A DNA stretch of 32,142 nucleotides from Bacillota bacterium (GTDB taxonomy: Bacteria > Bacillota > UBA4882 > UBA10575), in contig JAKOVI010000131.1 in NCBI GenBank assembly GCA_029782135.1, positions 1 to 32,142 of the forward strand, given 5' to 3'. The number at the start of each line of letters is the position of its first letter. Position 1 is the first letter of the stretch. Both the position numbers and the translations under genes were made by a program. Below, piece by piece: positions 1 to 8,989 of the stretch. The notes beneath the pieces are model-generated. The model searched no databases. It saw only the letters and a list, made by a program, of their open reading frames with translations, and was not told where the DNA came from.

Positions 1-315
<315 letters not shown>

Positions 316-342
316 TCCCTTAACTTGTCAGGAGGTGAAATT

Positions 343-1374
343 TTGACTGGGAAAGAGCTATTTAAAATGATGGCGGACGGGAAGATGCCGCCACGCATCC
401 CGTTTGTGCCGACCATTTATGAGCACGCCGCCAAGGTGATCGGGCAACCGGTGTCGCGTCTTTGTCAGGACGCGGATTTATTGGTTGCGGCACAGTTGAA
501 GTGTTACGAAATTTACCGGCATGATCTGATTGTGCTCGGGGTGGATATTTATAACGTTGAGTACGAAGCGATGGGGGCCAGGTTTGAGTATTTTGACGAT
601 CAGCGGTTACCGGAAACCCGTGATCTCCTGGTGACCGGCACGGAAGACTTAGAAGCCCTGAAAATCCCCGACCCGGAAAAGGACGGGCGGATGCCGGTCT
701 TCCTTGCGGCTGCGGAGCGAATCAAGAAAGAAGTGGGCGATGAAGTGGGTGTCAGCGGGACGGTCATCGGTCCTTTTACCCTGGCGGCTATTGCGCGCGG
801 CTATGAAAGTTTTATCCTCGACATGATCGAGGATCCGGATTTTGCCCATGCGCAACTGAAGTTTGCGCTCCAGGTCGGGCTCACTTATGGAAAAGCCTTT
901 GTCGACCGGGGGTTAAGTGTGGCAATTAATGAGTCATGGATTGCGCCGCCCCTCCTCTCGCCCGCCTTTTATAAAGATTTTGCCGCACCGTATGAGCGGG
1001 AATTGATTTCGGGGTTAAAAGCGTACGGTGCTTCATCCGTCAACCTGATTAGCGGCGGGGACACGACGCCCATCGTCGCAGAGATGGCGAAAACAGGCAC
1101 TTCGCTTTTGATGTGCGACTACAAAAATGACCGTAGGCTGTTTACGCAAATCTGCCGGGAGCACGATATCTTCCTGCGGACCAGTATTCAGTCACGGACG
1201 GTGGCTGCCGGAACCGATGATGAGATCTACGAGGAAACGCAGGCGGTCCTCGCGGACTGTGCCGGTTACTACAAGTTTATCATGGGTTGCGGAGTCGTGG
1301 GTTATGATACGGAGCCCGCAAGGGTTATTAAATTCCGGGAAATGATTAAAGAGTTAAATCCGAGAAAATTGTAG
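343..1374 (+). CDS. Uroporphyrinogen decarboxylase (URO-D) family protein, methyltransferase-like
   Basis: A 343-residue protein of the URO-D fold, whose members include uroporphyrinogen decarboxylase and MtaA/CmuA-type methylcobamide methyltransferases. Seen: an N-terminal GKELFKMM...PRIPFVP segment, SGTVIGPFTLAA in the middle (about 137-148) and a GGDTTPIV motif near residue 235. I chose the TTG at 343 because an AGGAGGTG ribosome-binding site at 330-337 sits 5 bases before it; an in-frame TTG at 325 precedes that site and is unlikely. No heme genes are nearby and the neighbours are catabolic. A corrinoid or small-molecule methyl-transfer role is therefore more likely than heme synthesis, but no corrinoid-binding protein is in the window. 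Function uncertain, family clear. Confidence 0.85.
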   Translation: MTGKELFKMMADGKMPPRIPFVPTIYEHAAKVIGQPVSRLCQDADLLVAAQLKCYEIYRHDLIVLGVDIYNVEYEAMGARFEYFDDQRLPETRDLLVTGTEDLEALKIPDPEKDGRMPVFLAAAERIKKEVGDEVGVSGTVIGPFTLAAIARGYESFILDMIEDPDFAHAQLKFALQVGLTYGKAFVDRGLSVAINESWIAPPLLSPAFYKDFAAPYERELISGLKAYGASSVNLISGGDTTPIVAEMAKTGTSLLMCDYKNDRRLFTQICREHDIFLRTSIQSRTVAAGTDDEIYEETQAVLADCAGYYKFIMGCGVVGYDTEPARVIKFREMIKELNPRKL

Positions 1375-1389
1375 AGTGGAGGGATCAGG

Positions 1390-1752
1390 ATGGATATTCG
1401 AGAGGAATTGGGTTTTAAGGTAGCGCATATTGGGGTCAATTGCGCGGATGAAGAAAGCGCCAAAAAGACAGCGGACTTTTTCAACAGGATCTTCGGTTTG
1501 CCGTTGAAAGAAGGAAAGAGCTCAATCTTTGCCAGTCCCATGATCGAAGTGATGAAAGGCGCGGGCCCCGGCTGTTGCGGCCATCTTGCGATTGGCACCA
1601 ATGACCTGGAGAAAGCCAGAAAATACCTTGAAGGCCTGGGGCTGGAATTTGATGACCAATCGGTGAAATATGACAGCGAAGGGCAGCCGATTGCGATCTA
1701 CTTAAAAGAGGAAATCGCCGGGTTTGCCGTTCACATCCTTCTCCAGCGCTGA
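1390..1752 (+). CDS. Small VOC-superfamily protein, like the C-terminal domain of KDPG-aldolase fusions
   Basis: A 120-residue protein with the beta-alpha-beta-beta-beta layout of the vicinal-oxygen-chelate (glyoxalase/bleomycin resistance) superfamily: HIGVNCADEESAKKTADFF near residues 13-31 and GHLAIGTNDLEKARKYLE near 62-79. The run FNRIFGLPLKEGKSSIFA resembles, from memory, the VOC-like domain fused to the C-terminus of some clostridial KDPG/KHG aldolases. The sugar-acid-type dehydratase that follows fits that link. It starts 15 bases after the previous stop, with GGAGGGATC as ribosome-binding site. Its substrate is unknown and no aldolase is visible in the window. Confidence 0.75.
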   Translation: MDIREELGFKVAHIGVNCADEESAKKTADFFNRIFGLPLKEGKSSIFASPMIEVMKGAGPGCCGHLAIGTNDLEKARKYLEGLGLEFDDQSVKYDSEGQPIAIYLKEEIAGFAVHILLQR

Positions 1753-1862
1753 CGTGAAGGCAAGTGTTACATCGTACTTTGTGCTCAGGATTAACGGTCG
1801 TAAGATCCTGAAGGCGAACGGAGGCAACTGGTTGCTTTAAATATGAACCGGGAGGTAGGAAA

Positions 1863-3518
1863 GTGATTCGTCAATGGAACGAAGAGGCGCTTGATCATCG
1901 AAATACGCTCTTATACGCGATGGGGATTTCGGAAGAGGAAGCAAAAAGGCCGGTCATTGGGATTATTAATTCATGGAACGAAATGAATCCGGGGCACTAT
2001 CCCTTCAAGGATGTCATCGCGGACATCAAAAGGGAGATCTATGCGCAAGGTGCACTGGCCCTTGAACTGCCGGTGACCGGGGTCTGCGACGGGATCTGTT
2101 CCAATACGCCGGGTGACCGCTATACTCTCCCGGCGCGGGATATGGTCGCCACCGAGGTGGAGACCTTGGCGGAGCTTAACATGCTTGAAGGCATGGTTCT
2201 GCTGGCCAGTTGCGACAAGGTTGTGCCGGGAATGCTCATGGCCGCGCTGCGCGTCAACATTCCTGCCGTGATGTTTACGGGCGGCTTTATGGCGCCGGGT
2301 GAGCACAACGGGAAAATGATCACCTTGACCCATACCAAACAAGCATATGCGGCGTATGTCGCCGGCGATATCACAGTCGAGGAATATAAAGCTATCGTGC
2401 GCAAGGCCTGCCCGACCCCCGGCGTCTGCCCGTTTATGGGAACGGCCAACACCATGTGTGCCACCGCCGAGATTCTCGGTTTCTCACCCTTCGGGAATGC
2501 CAGCGTCCGGTCACAGACACCCGCATGGCGGGAAATGGCATGCGTCGCGGCCCGGAAAATTGTCGAATTGGTTGAAAAAGAGATCCGCCCCCAGGATGTG
2601 ATTAAAAAAGAGAATTTCGAAAATGTGGTCCGTTATATGATGGCGACCGGCGGATCGACCAATTCGCTCTTACATATTCCGGCGATTGCCAGGCAGGCCG
2701 GGATTGAGATTACCCCGGAGTTTTTTGACCAGATTAGCCGCGAGGTTCCGGTGATCAGTACCATTTATCCGAACCATCCGGCCTATACAATGGCCGACTT
2801 TGCGGCGGCGGGGGGACTCGGGGCGGTCATGGTCGAGCTTGCCGCCGCCGGGAAGATTAACCCTGAAACCAAGGGGATGTTTGGCACCCTGGGCGATCTC
2901 ATTGCCGCTTCCGCCAATAAAAATCCGGAAGTGATCAGACCGGTCAAAGATCCCATTCACGAACAAGGGGGTCTCGCGGTCCTGTCCGGGAACATCGCCA
3001 CCGACAGCGCAATCGTTAAATTTTCGGCGGTCGAAAAAGAGGCCTGGCAGTTTAAGGGGCCGGCCAAAGTCTACGATTCCCAAGATGAGGCCTGGCAGGC
3101 GATCCTGCGGGATGAGATTGTCGCCGGCGATGTGGTGGTGATCCGTTATGAAGGCCCGAAGGGCGCGCCGGGGATGCCGCACATGGAGACCTTCATGGCG
3201 GCCGTCCTGGGGAAAGGCCTCGGCAAGAAGATCGCGCTCGTTTCCGATGGCCGTTTTTCCGGCGCCACCGGCGGCCTGGCGATCGGGCATGTTTCACCGG
3301 AGGCTTATGAAGGCGGCAATATTGCCCTGATCCAAAATGGGGATCTAATTGAAATTGATATTGAAGCCCGTACATTAAAGGTTAATGTGACCGCCGAAGA
3401 GTTTGCGCGGCGGAGAAGAGACTGGAAGCCGGTTGAAAAACCGGCGACCGGCTGGTTGAAGTTGTACCGGAAAAACACGACCTCAGCGCACCGGGGAGCG
3501 ACGGTCTACTGGGATTAG
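1863..3518 (+). CDS. IlvD/Edd-family dehydratase (dihydroxy-acid or sugar-acid dehydratase)
   Basis: A 551-residue iron-sulfur dehydratase that removes water from a 2,3-dihydroxy acid or aldonic acid to give a 2-keto acid. Seen: NPGH near residue 42 where [2Fe-2S] members usually have a cysteine, [15 protein letters not shown] with Cys117, a [12 protein letters not shown] segment with Cys189, [13 protein letters not shown] near 264, and the C-terminal [20 protein letters not shown] that forms the active-site swivel domain. PGH in place of PCN also occurs in E. coli IlvD. Length is typical. The GTG start follows GGGAGGTAGG by a few bases. There are no branched-chain amino acid genes around it, while a LacI regulator and an epimerase follow. 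Sugar-acid dehydration (arabonate, xylonate or galactonate type) is therefore my preferred reading. Confidence 0.88.
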   Translation: MIRQWNEEALDHRNTLLYAMGISEEEAKRPVIGIINSWNEMNPGHYPFKDVIADIKREIYAQGALALELPVTGVCDGICSNTPGDRYTLPARDMVATEVETLAELNMLEGMVLLASCDKVVPGMLMAALRVNIPAVMFTGGFMAPGEHNGKMITLTHTKQAYAAYVAGDITVEEYKAIVRKACPTPGVCPFMGTANTMCATAEILGFSPFGNASVRSQTPAWREMACVAARKIVELVEKEIRPQDVIKKENFENVVRYMMATGGSTNSLLHIPAIARQAGIEITPEFFDQISREVPVISTIYPNHPAYTMADFAAAGGLGAVMVELAAAGKINPETKGMFGTLGDLIAASANKNPEVIRPVKDPIHEQGGLAVLSGNIATDSAIVKFSAVEKEAWQFKGPAKVYDSQDEAWQAILRDEIVAGDVVVIRYEGPKGAPGMPHMETFMAAVLGKGLGKKIALVSDGRFSGATGGLAIGHVSPEAYEGGNIALIQNGDLIEIDIEARTLKVNVTAEEFARRRRDWKPVEKPATGWLKLYRKNTTSAHRGATVYWD

Positions 3519-3583
3519 ACCAAATCCAGGGTGTTGCATTTGCGTTGCATATTTGCTAGGGGGTATGTTCTTTTTGCAATTTA

Positions 3584-3592
3584 TGCTATCAT
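3584..3592 (+). promoter_or_regulatory. Probable extended -10 promoter before the LacI-type gene
   Basis: In the 100-base gap before the regulator the sequence TGCTATCAT fits an extended -10 (TGn plus TATCAT at 3587-3592). I see no good -35 at 17 bases. Upstream, the string TTGCAT occurs twice (3536-3541 and 3545-3550), and TTGCAA lies at 3574-3579; these could be operator half-sites but do not form a clear palindrome. Confidence 0.4.
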
Positions 3593-3618
3593 TGATGGGA
3601 GGATAACGAGGTGGTCTG

Positions 3619-4629
3619 ATGACAACGCTGAAAAAGGTTGCCGAATACGCCGGGGTTTCGACGAGTACGGTCTCCCGGGTCATTGCCGGTAAACCCTATG
3701 TCAAGGAAGAAACGCGTCGGCGGGTCTTACAAGCGGTGCAGGAACTCTCCTATAGCCCCAACATCCTGGCCAAGAGTTTGAAAGAGGGACGGACCAATAC
3801 CATTGCTTTAATGATCCCCAGTATCCAGAACCAAATGTTCCCGATTGTGACCAGAGGGGTTGAGGATACCGCCCGCAAGTACGGCTATACGGTAATCCTC
3901 TGTAACACCGATGAGAACATTGAGGTCGAAAAGGAATACATAAGGAAACTCCAGGACCGTTGGATTGACGGCTTTATTGTCGGTTCGATGTTGCCCGCGA
4001 GCGACCATATCCGAAAGTTGAAAGCCGACGGATTTCCGGTCGTGTTAACCTCGCGTTACTACGGCGATCCGATTGATGCCGTGATTATTGACAACCATCG
4101 CGCCGCATATGATGCAGTCAGTTACCTCATCAAGACCGGCCATGAGAAGATCGCCATTGCCGTGGGGCGAAGACAGCTTTCGCTCTATCAACAACGGCTG
4201 GAGGGCTATCTAGACGCCCTCAAGGACCACGGCCTCCCTGTTGATGAAAGCTTGATTATGCACGAGACGCATGGGACAAATAGCTTTTACGGACTGACCC
4301 AGAAACTGCTTGACAATCTGATCCCGGACGCGATCTTTGCGACCAGCGACCCCAAAGCGATTGTGGTGATCAGAGCGATTAAAGACCGTGGGCTACGGAT
4401 TCCCGAAGATATTTCCGTCATTGGAATCGACGACATTGAAATGAGCGCATTAATCGAGCCCCCACTGACGACCGTCTCACAGCCGTTATATAAGATCGGT
4501 GCGCTGGCTGCCAAAAAGCTGATCGCCTTAATTGAGCATAAAAATAAAAGTAAGGACCCCCCTGCCCCGGTGGTGGATGTTTTAGAGACGGAATTGATCA
4601 TCAGGAAATCGACCGCCAGGAGGAAGTGA
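3619..4629 (+). CDS. LacI-family transcriptional regulator
   Basis: A 336-residue regulator. The N-terminal helix-turn-helix covers about residues 3-23 (LKKVAEYAGVSTSTVSRVI), followed by a hinge helix (SPNILAKSLKEG) and a periplasmic-binding-protein-like effector domain beginning TNTIALMIPS. The C-terminal domain keeps the usual GIDDIEMSALIEPPLTTV segment. It probably binds a sugar or sugar acid and controls the surrounding catabolic genes. Its likely target is the CG-centred palindrome at 5492-5507. The stop is only a few bases before the epimerase gene, so the two are co-transcribed. GGATAACGAGGTGG before the ATG gives a moderate ribosome-binding site. Confidence 0.93.
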   Translation: MTTLKKVAEYAGVSTSTVSRVIAGKPYVKEETRRRVLQAVQELSYSPNILAKSLKEGRTNTIALMIPSIQNQMFPIVTRGVEDTARKYGYTVILCNTDENIEVEKEYIRKLQDRWIDGFIVGSMLPASDHIRKLKADGFPVVLTSRYYGDPIDAVIIDNHRAAYDAVSYLIKTGHEKIAIAVGRRQLSLYQQRLEGYLDALKDHGLPVDESLIMHETHGTNSFYGLTQKLLDNLIPDAIFATSDPKAIVVIRAIKDRGLRIPEDISVIGIDDIEMSALIEPPLTTVSQPLYKIGALAAKKLIALIEHKNKSKDPPAPVVDVLETELIIRKSTARRK

Positions 4630-4634
4630 CTTTT

Positions 4635-5471
4635 GTGAACCGTTTTGGGATTAACATCTGGAACTGGGTGCCGGTCTTTACTGACGAGCATTTAAATTTA
4701 ATCGACCGGGCGGCGGCGATTGGCTTTGGCGCCGTGGAAATCGGGATGAACCAAGTAGACTTTGATTATGACGCCGTGCGGGAACGAATTGCCGCCAACA
4801 ACCTGGAGTTGACATTATGCGCGGCGATGACGAAAGGCCGTGACATTTCAAACTTTGATACAGAGGTTCGAAAGCAGACGAAAAAATATTTAAGTGCTTG
4901 CCTGCGTGCGGCCGAAGGAACGGGGGCCCGCCTGTTGGTCGGTCCGCTGTATGCCGGAGGCGGGAAAGCGCATTATCTAAGCGCGGATGACCGGAAAAGA
5001 GAATGGGAGTTGGCGGTCAGCGGCTTAAGGGAGATCGCGGCGATCGCCGGCGACTGCGGGGTTGTACTCGGCATCGAACCAATTAACCGGTACCGGACGA
5101 GCGTCGTCAACACTGTTGAACAGGCCCTGCGTCTGGTCGCCGATATTGATCAACCCAATGTGAAAATTCTCTTCGATACATACCAGGCGAATATTGAAGA
5201 AGCGGACCTTGGTATCGCCCTGGAGCGGGTCTTAAAAGCGGGGCAATTGGTCCATTTCCACGCCTGCGAGAACCACCGCGGGGCACCGGGGATGGGGCAT
5301 ATTCCATGGCAACAACTCGTCCCGCTCCTGAAAAAGTATAACTATGACGGGCATGTCACAATCGAGGCTTTTGTCGAAGGCGCGTTGGACGCCGGCTGGT
5401 ATGATTTCGGGTATACCCGTGACGAAATGGCGGCGATCGGCCTGCGGAACCTGCGAAAAATGTTTGGTTAA
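4635..5471 (+). CDS. TIM-barrel sugar isomerase/epimerase, ketose 3-epimerase-like
   Basis: A 278-residue xylose-isomerase-like TIM barrel close in layout to D-tagatose/D-psicose 3-epimerases. In those enzymes a metal is held by Glu152, Asp185, His211 and Glu246. Here GIEPINRYRTS gives Glu148, LFDTYQANIEEAD gives Asp181, HFHACENHRG gives His207, and TIEAF gives Glu244. The Glu-Asp (33) and Asp-His (26) spacings match the family, and Arg215 matches the conserved Arg of ENHRG. I chose GTG 4635: AGGAGG at 4618-4623 is too close (2 bases) to the GTG at 4626, which would overlap the regulator stop. It likely interconverts a ketose or related polyol-derived sugar; the exact substrate is unknown. 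Confidence 0.85.
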   Translation: MNRFGINIWNWVPVFTDEHLNLIDRAAAIGFGAVEIGMNQVDFDYDAVRERIAANNLELTLCAAMTKGRDISNFDTEVRKQTKKYLSACLRAAEGTGARLLVGPLYAGGGKAHYLSADDRKREWELAVSGLREIAAIAGDCGVVLGIEPINRYRTSVVNTVEQALRLVADIDQPNVKILFDTYQANIEEADLGIALERVLKAGQLVHFHACENHRGAPGMGHIPWQQLVPLLKKYNYDGHVTIEAFVEGALDAGWYDFGYTRDEMAAIGLRNLRKMFG

Positions 5472-5491
5472 ATGACAATCCATCCGTTTTT

Positions 5492-5507
5492 TTGCAATCG
5501 ATTACAA
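5492..5507. promoter_or_regulatory. Putative LacI-family operator
   Basis: TTGCAATCGATTACAA is an almost perfect palindrome centred on CG (one mismatched pair), the hallmark of LacI/GalR-family operators. It lies in the 97-base gap before the flavin oxidoreductase gene and overlaps a possible -35 (TTGCAA 5492-5497) whose possible -10 is TATTTT at 5513-5518 (spacing 15). The LacI gene ends 860 bases upstream. I found no second equally good copy in the window. Confidence 0.6.
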
Positions 5508-5568
5508 GGCGGTATTTTGTGATCAGCGATCAAAAATCCGGTGAAAATACAAAAGGAGTAGATATCTT

Positions 5569-6933
5569 ATGGCAGCTTTCGAAAAGTTTAACTTCAAGAC
5601 CCTGGATGAAATCAGGGACAAGATTGAAGAACTGGGCGTGAAAGTTAATCTGTCCACTGATCTTTCACCCTTGGCGCGACCTGTGAAAATTGCCAATATG
5701 ACCGCGCCGAATGCGATGGCGATCTTACCGATGGAAGGTTGCGACAGCGAACCGGACGGTAGTCCGTCCGAGCTGGTGAAGAGGAGATACAAACGGTTTG
5801 CTTCCGGGGGCGCCGGGCTGATCTGGTTTGAAGCCTGTGCCGTCGTTCCGGAAGGGAAAGCCAATCCGCTCCAGATGTCGTTAAACAAGGCAAACGCCCG
5901 TGCCTTTGCCGAACTGGTGAAAAATACGGATTTATGGGCGGCGGAGGCTATGGGCCGTAGTCATAAGCCGGTGAAGATCCTCCAACTCACTCACTCCGGC
6001 CGGTATTGCCGTCCGGTGGACGCCCCGGCCCCGCTGGTGCCCCAACACGACCCCCTGCTCGATCCGCGGGTCGGATTGGCGCCGGATGCTCCGGTGGTGA
6101 CCGACGCCTACCTGGACGGACTGATCGAAAAATACGTCGAGGTTGCCCTGCTAGCCAGGGAAGTCGGGTTTGACGGTGTGGACATTAAAGCCTGCCATCG
6201 TTATTTGGTCTCCGAACTGCTCGCCAGTCATACCCGCGAGGGCAAATACGGCGGCAGCTTCGAGAACCGTACCCGCTTTTTGCTCGAGACGATCAAAGCT
6301 GTTCGCCAAGCCGTGGGCGATGATTACATTATCGCCTGCCGTTTTAATGTCTTTGATGCGCATCCCTATCCTTATGGCTTCGGAGTCAGTAAGGATGATT
6401 GCTGGGTACCGGATTTAACCGAGCCGTTAGCCCTGGTCAAGTTACTCGTTGCGAACGGCGTTGATTTACTGAGCAACTCGGCCGGAAACCCCTATTACCG
6501 GTTCCCGCAAGTGACGAGGCCGCTCGATACACCGATTATTGGCGGGGAAGTACCCGACGAGCACCCCTTGGAGAGCGTAGCCAGGCTCTTTGAGTTTACG
6601 CGCCTGATTCAGAAGACGGCGGGGGATGTCCCGGTGATCGGGAATGGTTATAGCTGGTTGCGGCAATTCCTGCCCTACACCGGCGCGGCGAACCTGGCCG
6701 ACGGTTCCTGTACGATGGTTGGCTTGGGCCGGCAAGCATTTGCTTACCCGGATGCACCCAAGGATATCTTGACCAAAGGGGAGATGGATCCGAAAAAATC
6801 CTGCATTGCCTGCAGCAAATGTACGCAGATCATGCGGGATCACGGGCGCACCGGTTGTGTGATCAGGGATGCCGAAGTATATCTCCCGCTCTACAACGAG
6901 GCAAGGAGCAATGCGGAAAAAAGCGGGCATTAG
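5569..6933 (+). CDS. Old Yellow Enzyme-family NADH:flavin oxidoreductase with C-terminal Fe-S motif
   Basis: A 454-residue FMN TIM barrel of the OYE / 2,4-dienoyl-CoA reductase class, likely reducing an activated C=C bond. Seen: an N-terminal LSPLARPVKIANMTAPNA, QLTHSGRY (about 139-146), GFDGVDIKACHRYLVSELL, and the REGKYGGSFENRTRF signature. Near the C-terminus CIACSKC plus a further Cys (Cys412, 415, 418, 430) forms a 4Fe-4S ligand set as in dienoyl-CoA reductases. Unlike those enzymes (about 670 residues) it stops after the Fe-S segment and lacks the FAD/NAD(P) domains, so electrons must come from a partner. A ribosome-binding site AAAAGGAG precedes the ATG. The substrate is unknown; context suggests a sugar-derived or cyclic enone/enoate. 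Confidence 0.87.
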   Translation: MAAFEKFNFKTLDEIRDKIEELGVKVNLSTDLSPLARPVKIANMTAPNAMAILPMEGCDSEPDGSPSELVKRRYKRFASGGAGLIWFEACAVVPEGKANPLQMSLNKANARAFAELVKNTDLWAAEAMGRSHKPVKILQLTHSGRYCRPVDAPAPLVPQHDPLLDPRVGLAPDAPVVTDAYLDGLIEKYVEVALLAREVGFDGVDIKACHRYLVSELLASHTREGKYGGSFENRTRFLLETIKAVRQAVGDDYIIACRFNVFDAHPYPYGFGVSKDDCWVPDLTEPLALVKLLVANGVDLLSNSAGNPYYRFPQVTRPLDTPIIGGEVPDEHPLESVARLFEFTRLIQKTAGDVPVIGNGYSWLRQFLPYTGAANLADGSCTMVGLGRQAFAYPDAPKDILTKGEMDPKKSCIACSKCTQIMRDHGRTGCVIRDAEVYLPLYNEARSNAEKSGH

Positions 6934-6994
6934 TGGTCTTGTCCGGCAAGGTATGGTGTAATACGGTAAAACAAGGGTACGAGAGGAGACTGCC

Positions 6995-8023
6995 ATGAGT
7001 AAGTTAATCAATAGGGTTGGCCGGGTGGTGGCGCCAGGGGTGGTTGACTTTTTAACGCGCGAGGTGAAAGAACCGGGCCCCCGCCAGGTCGTGGTGAAAA
7101 TTGCTGCCAGCGCTATCTGCGGCAGCGACCTCCATATCTTCAAGGGTAAACATCCATCCGCCCCTTTGCCGGTGACGATTGGCCACGAGTTCTCCGGCGA
7201 GGTGGTGGCCACGGGCAGCGCCGTAACGAAAGTGAAATCCGGTGACCGGGTCACGGTCGAGCCGGTGCTCACCTGTGGCGAATGCAGTGCCTGCCGGACC
7301 GGCAATTACGGATACTGTGAGCGGATCAGCTTTACCTACCGTAACGGCGACGGGGCGATGGCGGACTATATTACAGTCGATGAGGTTTCGCTGTACAAAC
7401 TGCCTGAGCATCTGTCCTATGATGCCGGGGCGCTGATCGAACCCCTCTCCGTGGCGACGCATGCCGTGCGCCGGGCAGGGATCGAACTGGGCGAAAAGGT
7501 TCTGGTCATAGGGGCCGGCGCCATTGGCCTCCTTGTCGCGGCGCTCTGCCGGCGCCGGGGGGCAACCGAGGTCGCAGTGGTTGATTTTTCACCCAAACGC
7601 CTGGCAATGGCCTTGGAACTCGGGGCGACCACCGTCGTTAACCCGTCGGTACAAAGTGTGGAAGAGGCGGTCAAGGAATTAACCGGCGGGACGGGGTTCG
7701 ATAAATCCTTCGAGTGCGTAGGGCTGGAGGTAACCTTTAACCAAGCGATGATGGCGCTGCGCAAAAACGGCCTGGCAACGATTGTCGGGATTTTTGAGCA
7801 GCCGCTGATCACCATTCCCGCCACCCGTTTTATTACCCATGAGATCAAAGTCCAGGGTTCGCAGGGTTATTGTTGGGATTTTCCTGTAGCCCTTGAGATG
7901 TCGAAATCGATTGACTTAGAAAAGTTAATCACCCACCGCTTCCCGTTGGAGGAACTGCAACAAGCGTTGGAAACAAGTATCGACCGGGATTCAGGTTCGA
8001 TCAAAATAGTATTGCACCCATAA
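6995..8023 (+). CDS. Zinc-dependent alcohol dehydrogenase (sorbitol/threonine dehydrogenase-like)
   Basis: A 342-residue medium-chain dehydrogenase/reductase that oxidises a secondary alcohol with NAD(P). Catalytic zinc ligands are Cys42 (ICGSDLH), His64 and Glu65 (GHEFSGEV). The structural zinc lobe is intact with Cys94, 97, 100 and 108 (CGECSACRTGNYGYC). The cofactor fold shows VLVIGAGAIGLLVA near residue 170, followed by the acidic VVDFS. Length is typical for polyol dehydrogenases. A GAGAGGAG ribosome-binding site precedes the ATG, 61 bases after the flavoprotein gene. Together with the epimerase and SDR it supports polyol or deoxy-sugar oxidation. Confidence 0.92.
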   Translation: MSKLINRVGRVVAPGVVDFLTREVKEPGPRQVVVKIAASAICGSDLHIFKGKHPSAPLPVTIGHEFSGEVVATGSAVTKVKSGDRVTVEPVLTCGECSACRTGNYGYCERISFTYRNGDGAMADYITVDEVSLYKLPEHLSYDAGALIEPLSVATHAVRRAGIELGEKVLVIGAGAIGLLVAALCRRRGATEVAVVDFSPKRLAMALELGATTVVNPSVQSVEEAVKELTGGTGFDKSFECVGLEVTFNQAMMALRKNGLATIVGIFEQPLITIPATRFITHEIKVQGSQGYCWDFPVALEMSKSIDLEKLITHRFPLEELQQALETSIDRDSGSIKIVLHP

Positions 8024-8046
8024 ATCTTGCGAAAGGGAGTGGAGCG

Positions 8047-8814
8047 ATGAAGAAAACTGCGATTGTTACAGGTGGGAGCCGGGGAATTGGTTATGCGATT
8101 GCCCGTCAGTTAGGGGAAGACGGGTATAACATCGTGATTCTGGCCACCAAACCCGAGGAGAATTATAAAGAAAACTTGCAAGCGTTGACCAGGCGGGGGA
8201 TTGAGTATTTATACGTCCAGGGGACGATTGCCAATGCCGAAGACCGGAAAAAGTGCGTGGAGGAAGCGGTCCGGCGGTTTGGCCGCATCGATGTCCTGGT
8301 CAACAACGCCGGGGTGGCGCCCGAGGTCCGGGCCGACCTGCTCGAGATGACCGAGGAAAGCTTTGACCGGGTGATTGGGATCAATACCAAGGGAACGATG
8401 TTTATGACCCAGCTCGTCGCCAAGCAGATGCTGAAGCAGGAACCGATCGGACCGAAGCGCGGGACGATTATTAATATCTCTTCCTGTTCCGCTGTGGTCT
8501 CATCAACCAACCGCGGTGAATACTGCGTCTCCAAAGCAGGGATTGCCATGCTCACGACCTTATACGCCGATCGCCTGGCCGGGGAGGGAATTTTTGTCCA
8601 TGAGGTTCGGCCCGGCGTAATCGCGACGGACATGACGGCGAAAGTCAAAGAAAAATACGATAAACTGATTGCCGACGGTGTCTTTCCGATCAAGCGGTGG
8701 GGCCAGCCGGAGGATGTAGCCGGCGTCGTTTCGGCGCTCTGTTCGGATAAGTTCCTTTATACCACGGGTAACTATATCGATGTGGACGGCGGGTTCCATA
8801 TCAAGCGGTTGTAA
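8047..8814 (+). CDS. Short-chain dehydrogenase/reductase (FabG-like)
   Basis: A 255-residue classical SDR. Seen: TGGSRGIG (8-15) for the cofactor, NNAG (87-90), Asn113, and the catalytic Ser (INISSCSA, about Ser146), Tyr159 and Lys163 of the YxxxK motif. The C-terminus ends in GNYIDVDGGF, as in most of the family. It starts 23 bases after the alcohol dehydrogenase with GGGAGTGGAG as ribosome-binding site, so both are probably translated from one message. The likely role is NAD(P)-dependent oxidation or reduction of a pathway hydroxyl/keto group; a fatty-acid role is unlikely given the neighbours. Confidence 0.9.
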   Translation: MKKTAIVTGGSRGIGYAIARQLGEDGYNIVILATKPEENYKENLQALTRRGIEYLYVQGTIANAEDRKKCVEEAVRRFGRIDVLVNNAGVAPEVRADLLEMTEESFDRVIGINTKGTMFMTQLVAKQMLKQEPIGPKRGTIINISSCSAVVSSTNRGEYCVSKAGIAMLTTLYADRLAGEGIFVHEVRPGVIATDMTAKVKEKYDKLIADGVFPIKRWGQPEDVAGVVSALCSDKFLYTTGNYIDVDGGFHIKRL

Positions 8815-8989
8815 TAGGGAAAAACACTCGTAGATCTCTGACTTCTCTGTACCTTAGCCGGCTGGGTAAGGGAACGCATATGCTTGTTGGTAAAGGAAAT
8901 ATGGAAGACATTGAAAACAGACGTCCGGCGGACCGGCGGGCATGACGGCCGGGAAAGAAGATTGTACTTTCGAAAAACGGGGGGTCAAA

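Noticed and set aside
343-1374. HemE, a heme-biosynthesis uroporphyrinogen decarboxylase
   Set aside because: The fold fits, but there are no heme genes nearby and the context is catabolic; the family label is all that can be supported.
1863-3518. IlvD of branched-chain amino acid synthesis
   Set aside because: No ilv or leu genes are nearby, and a LacI regulator, an epimerase and dehydrogenases surround it. Sugar-acid dehydration fits better, though sequence alone does not exclude IlvD.
6466-7305. A 279-codon open frame on the - strand
   Set aside because: It is antisense to the OYE-type and alcohol dehydrogenase genes, whose motifs are intact, and it spans the gap between them. Its translation matches no family.
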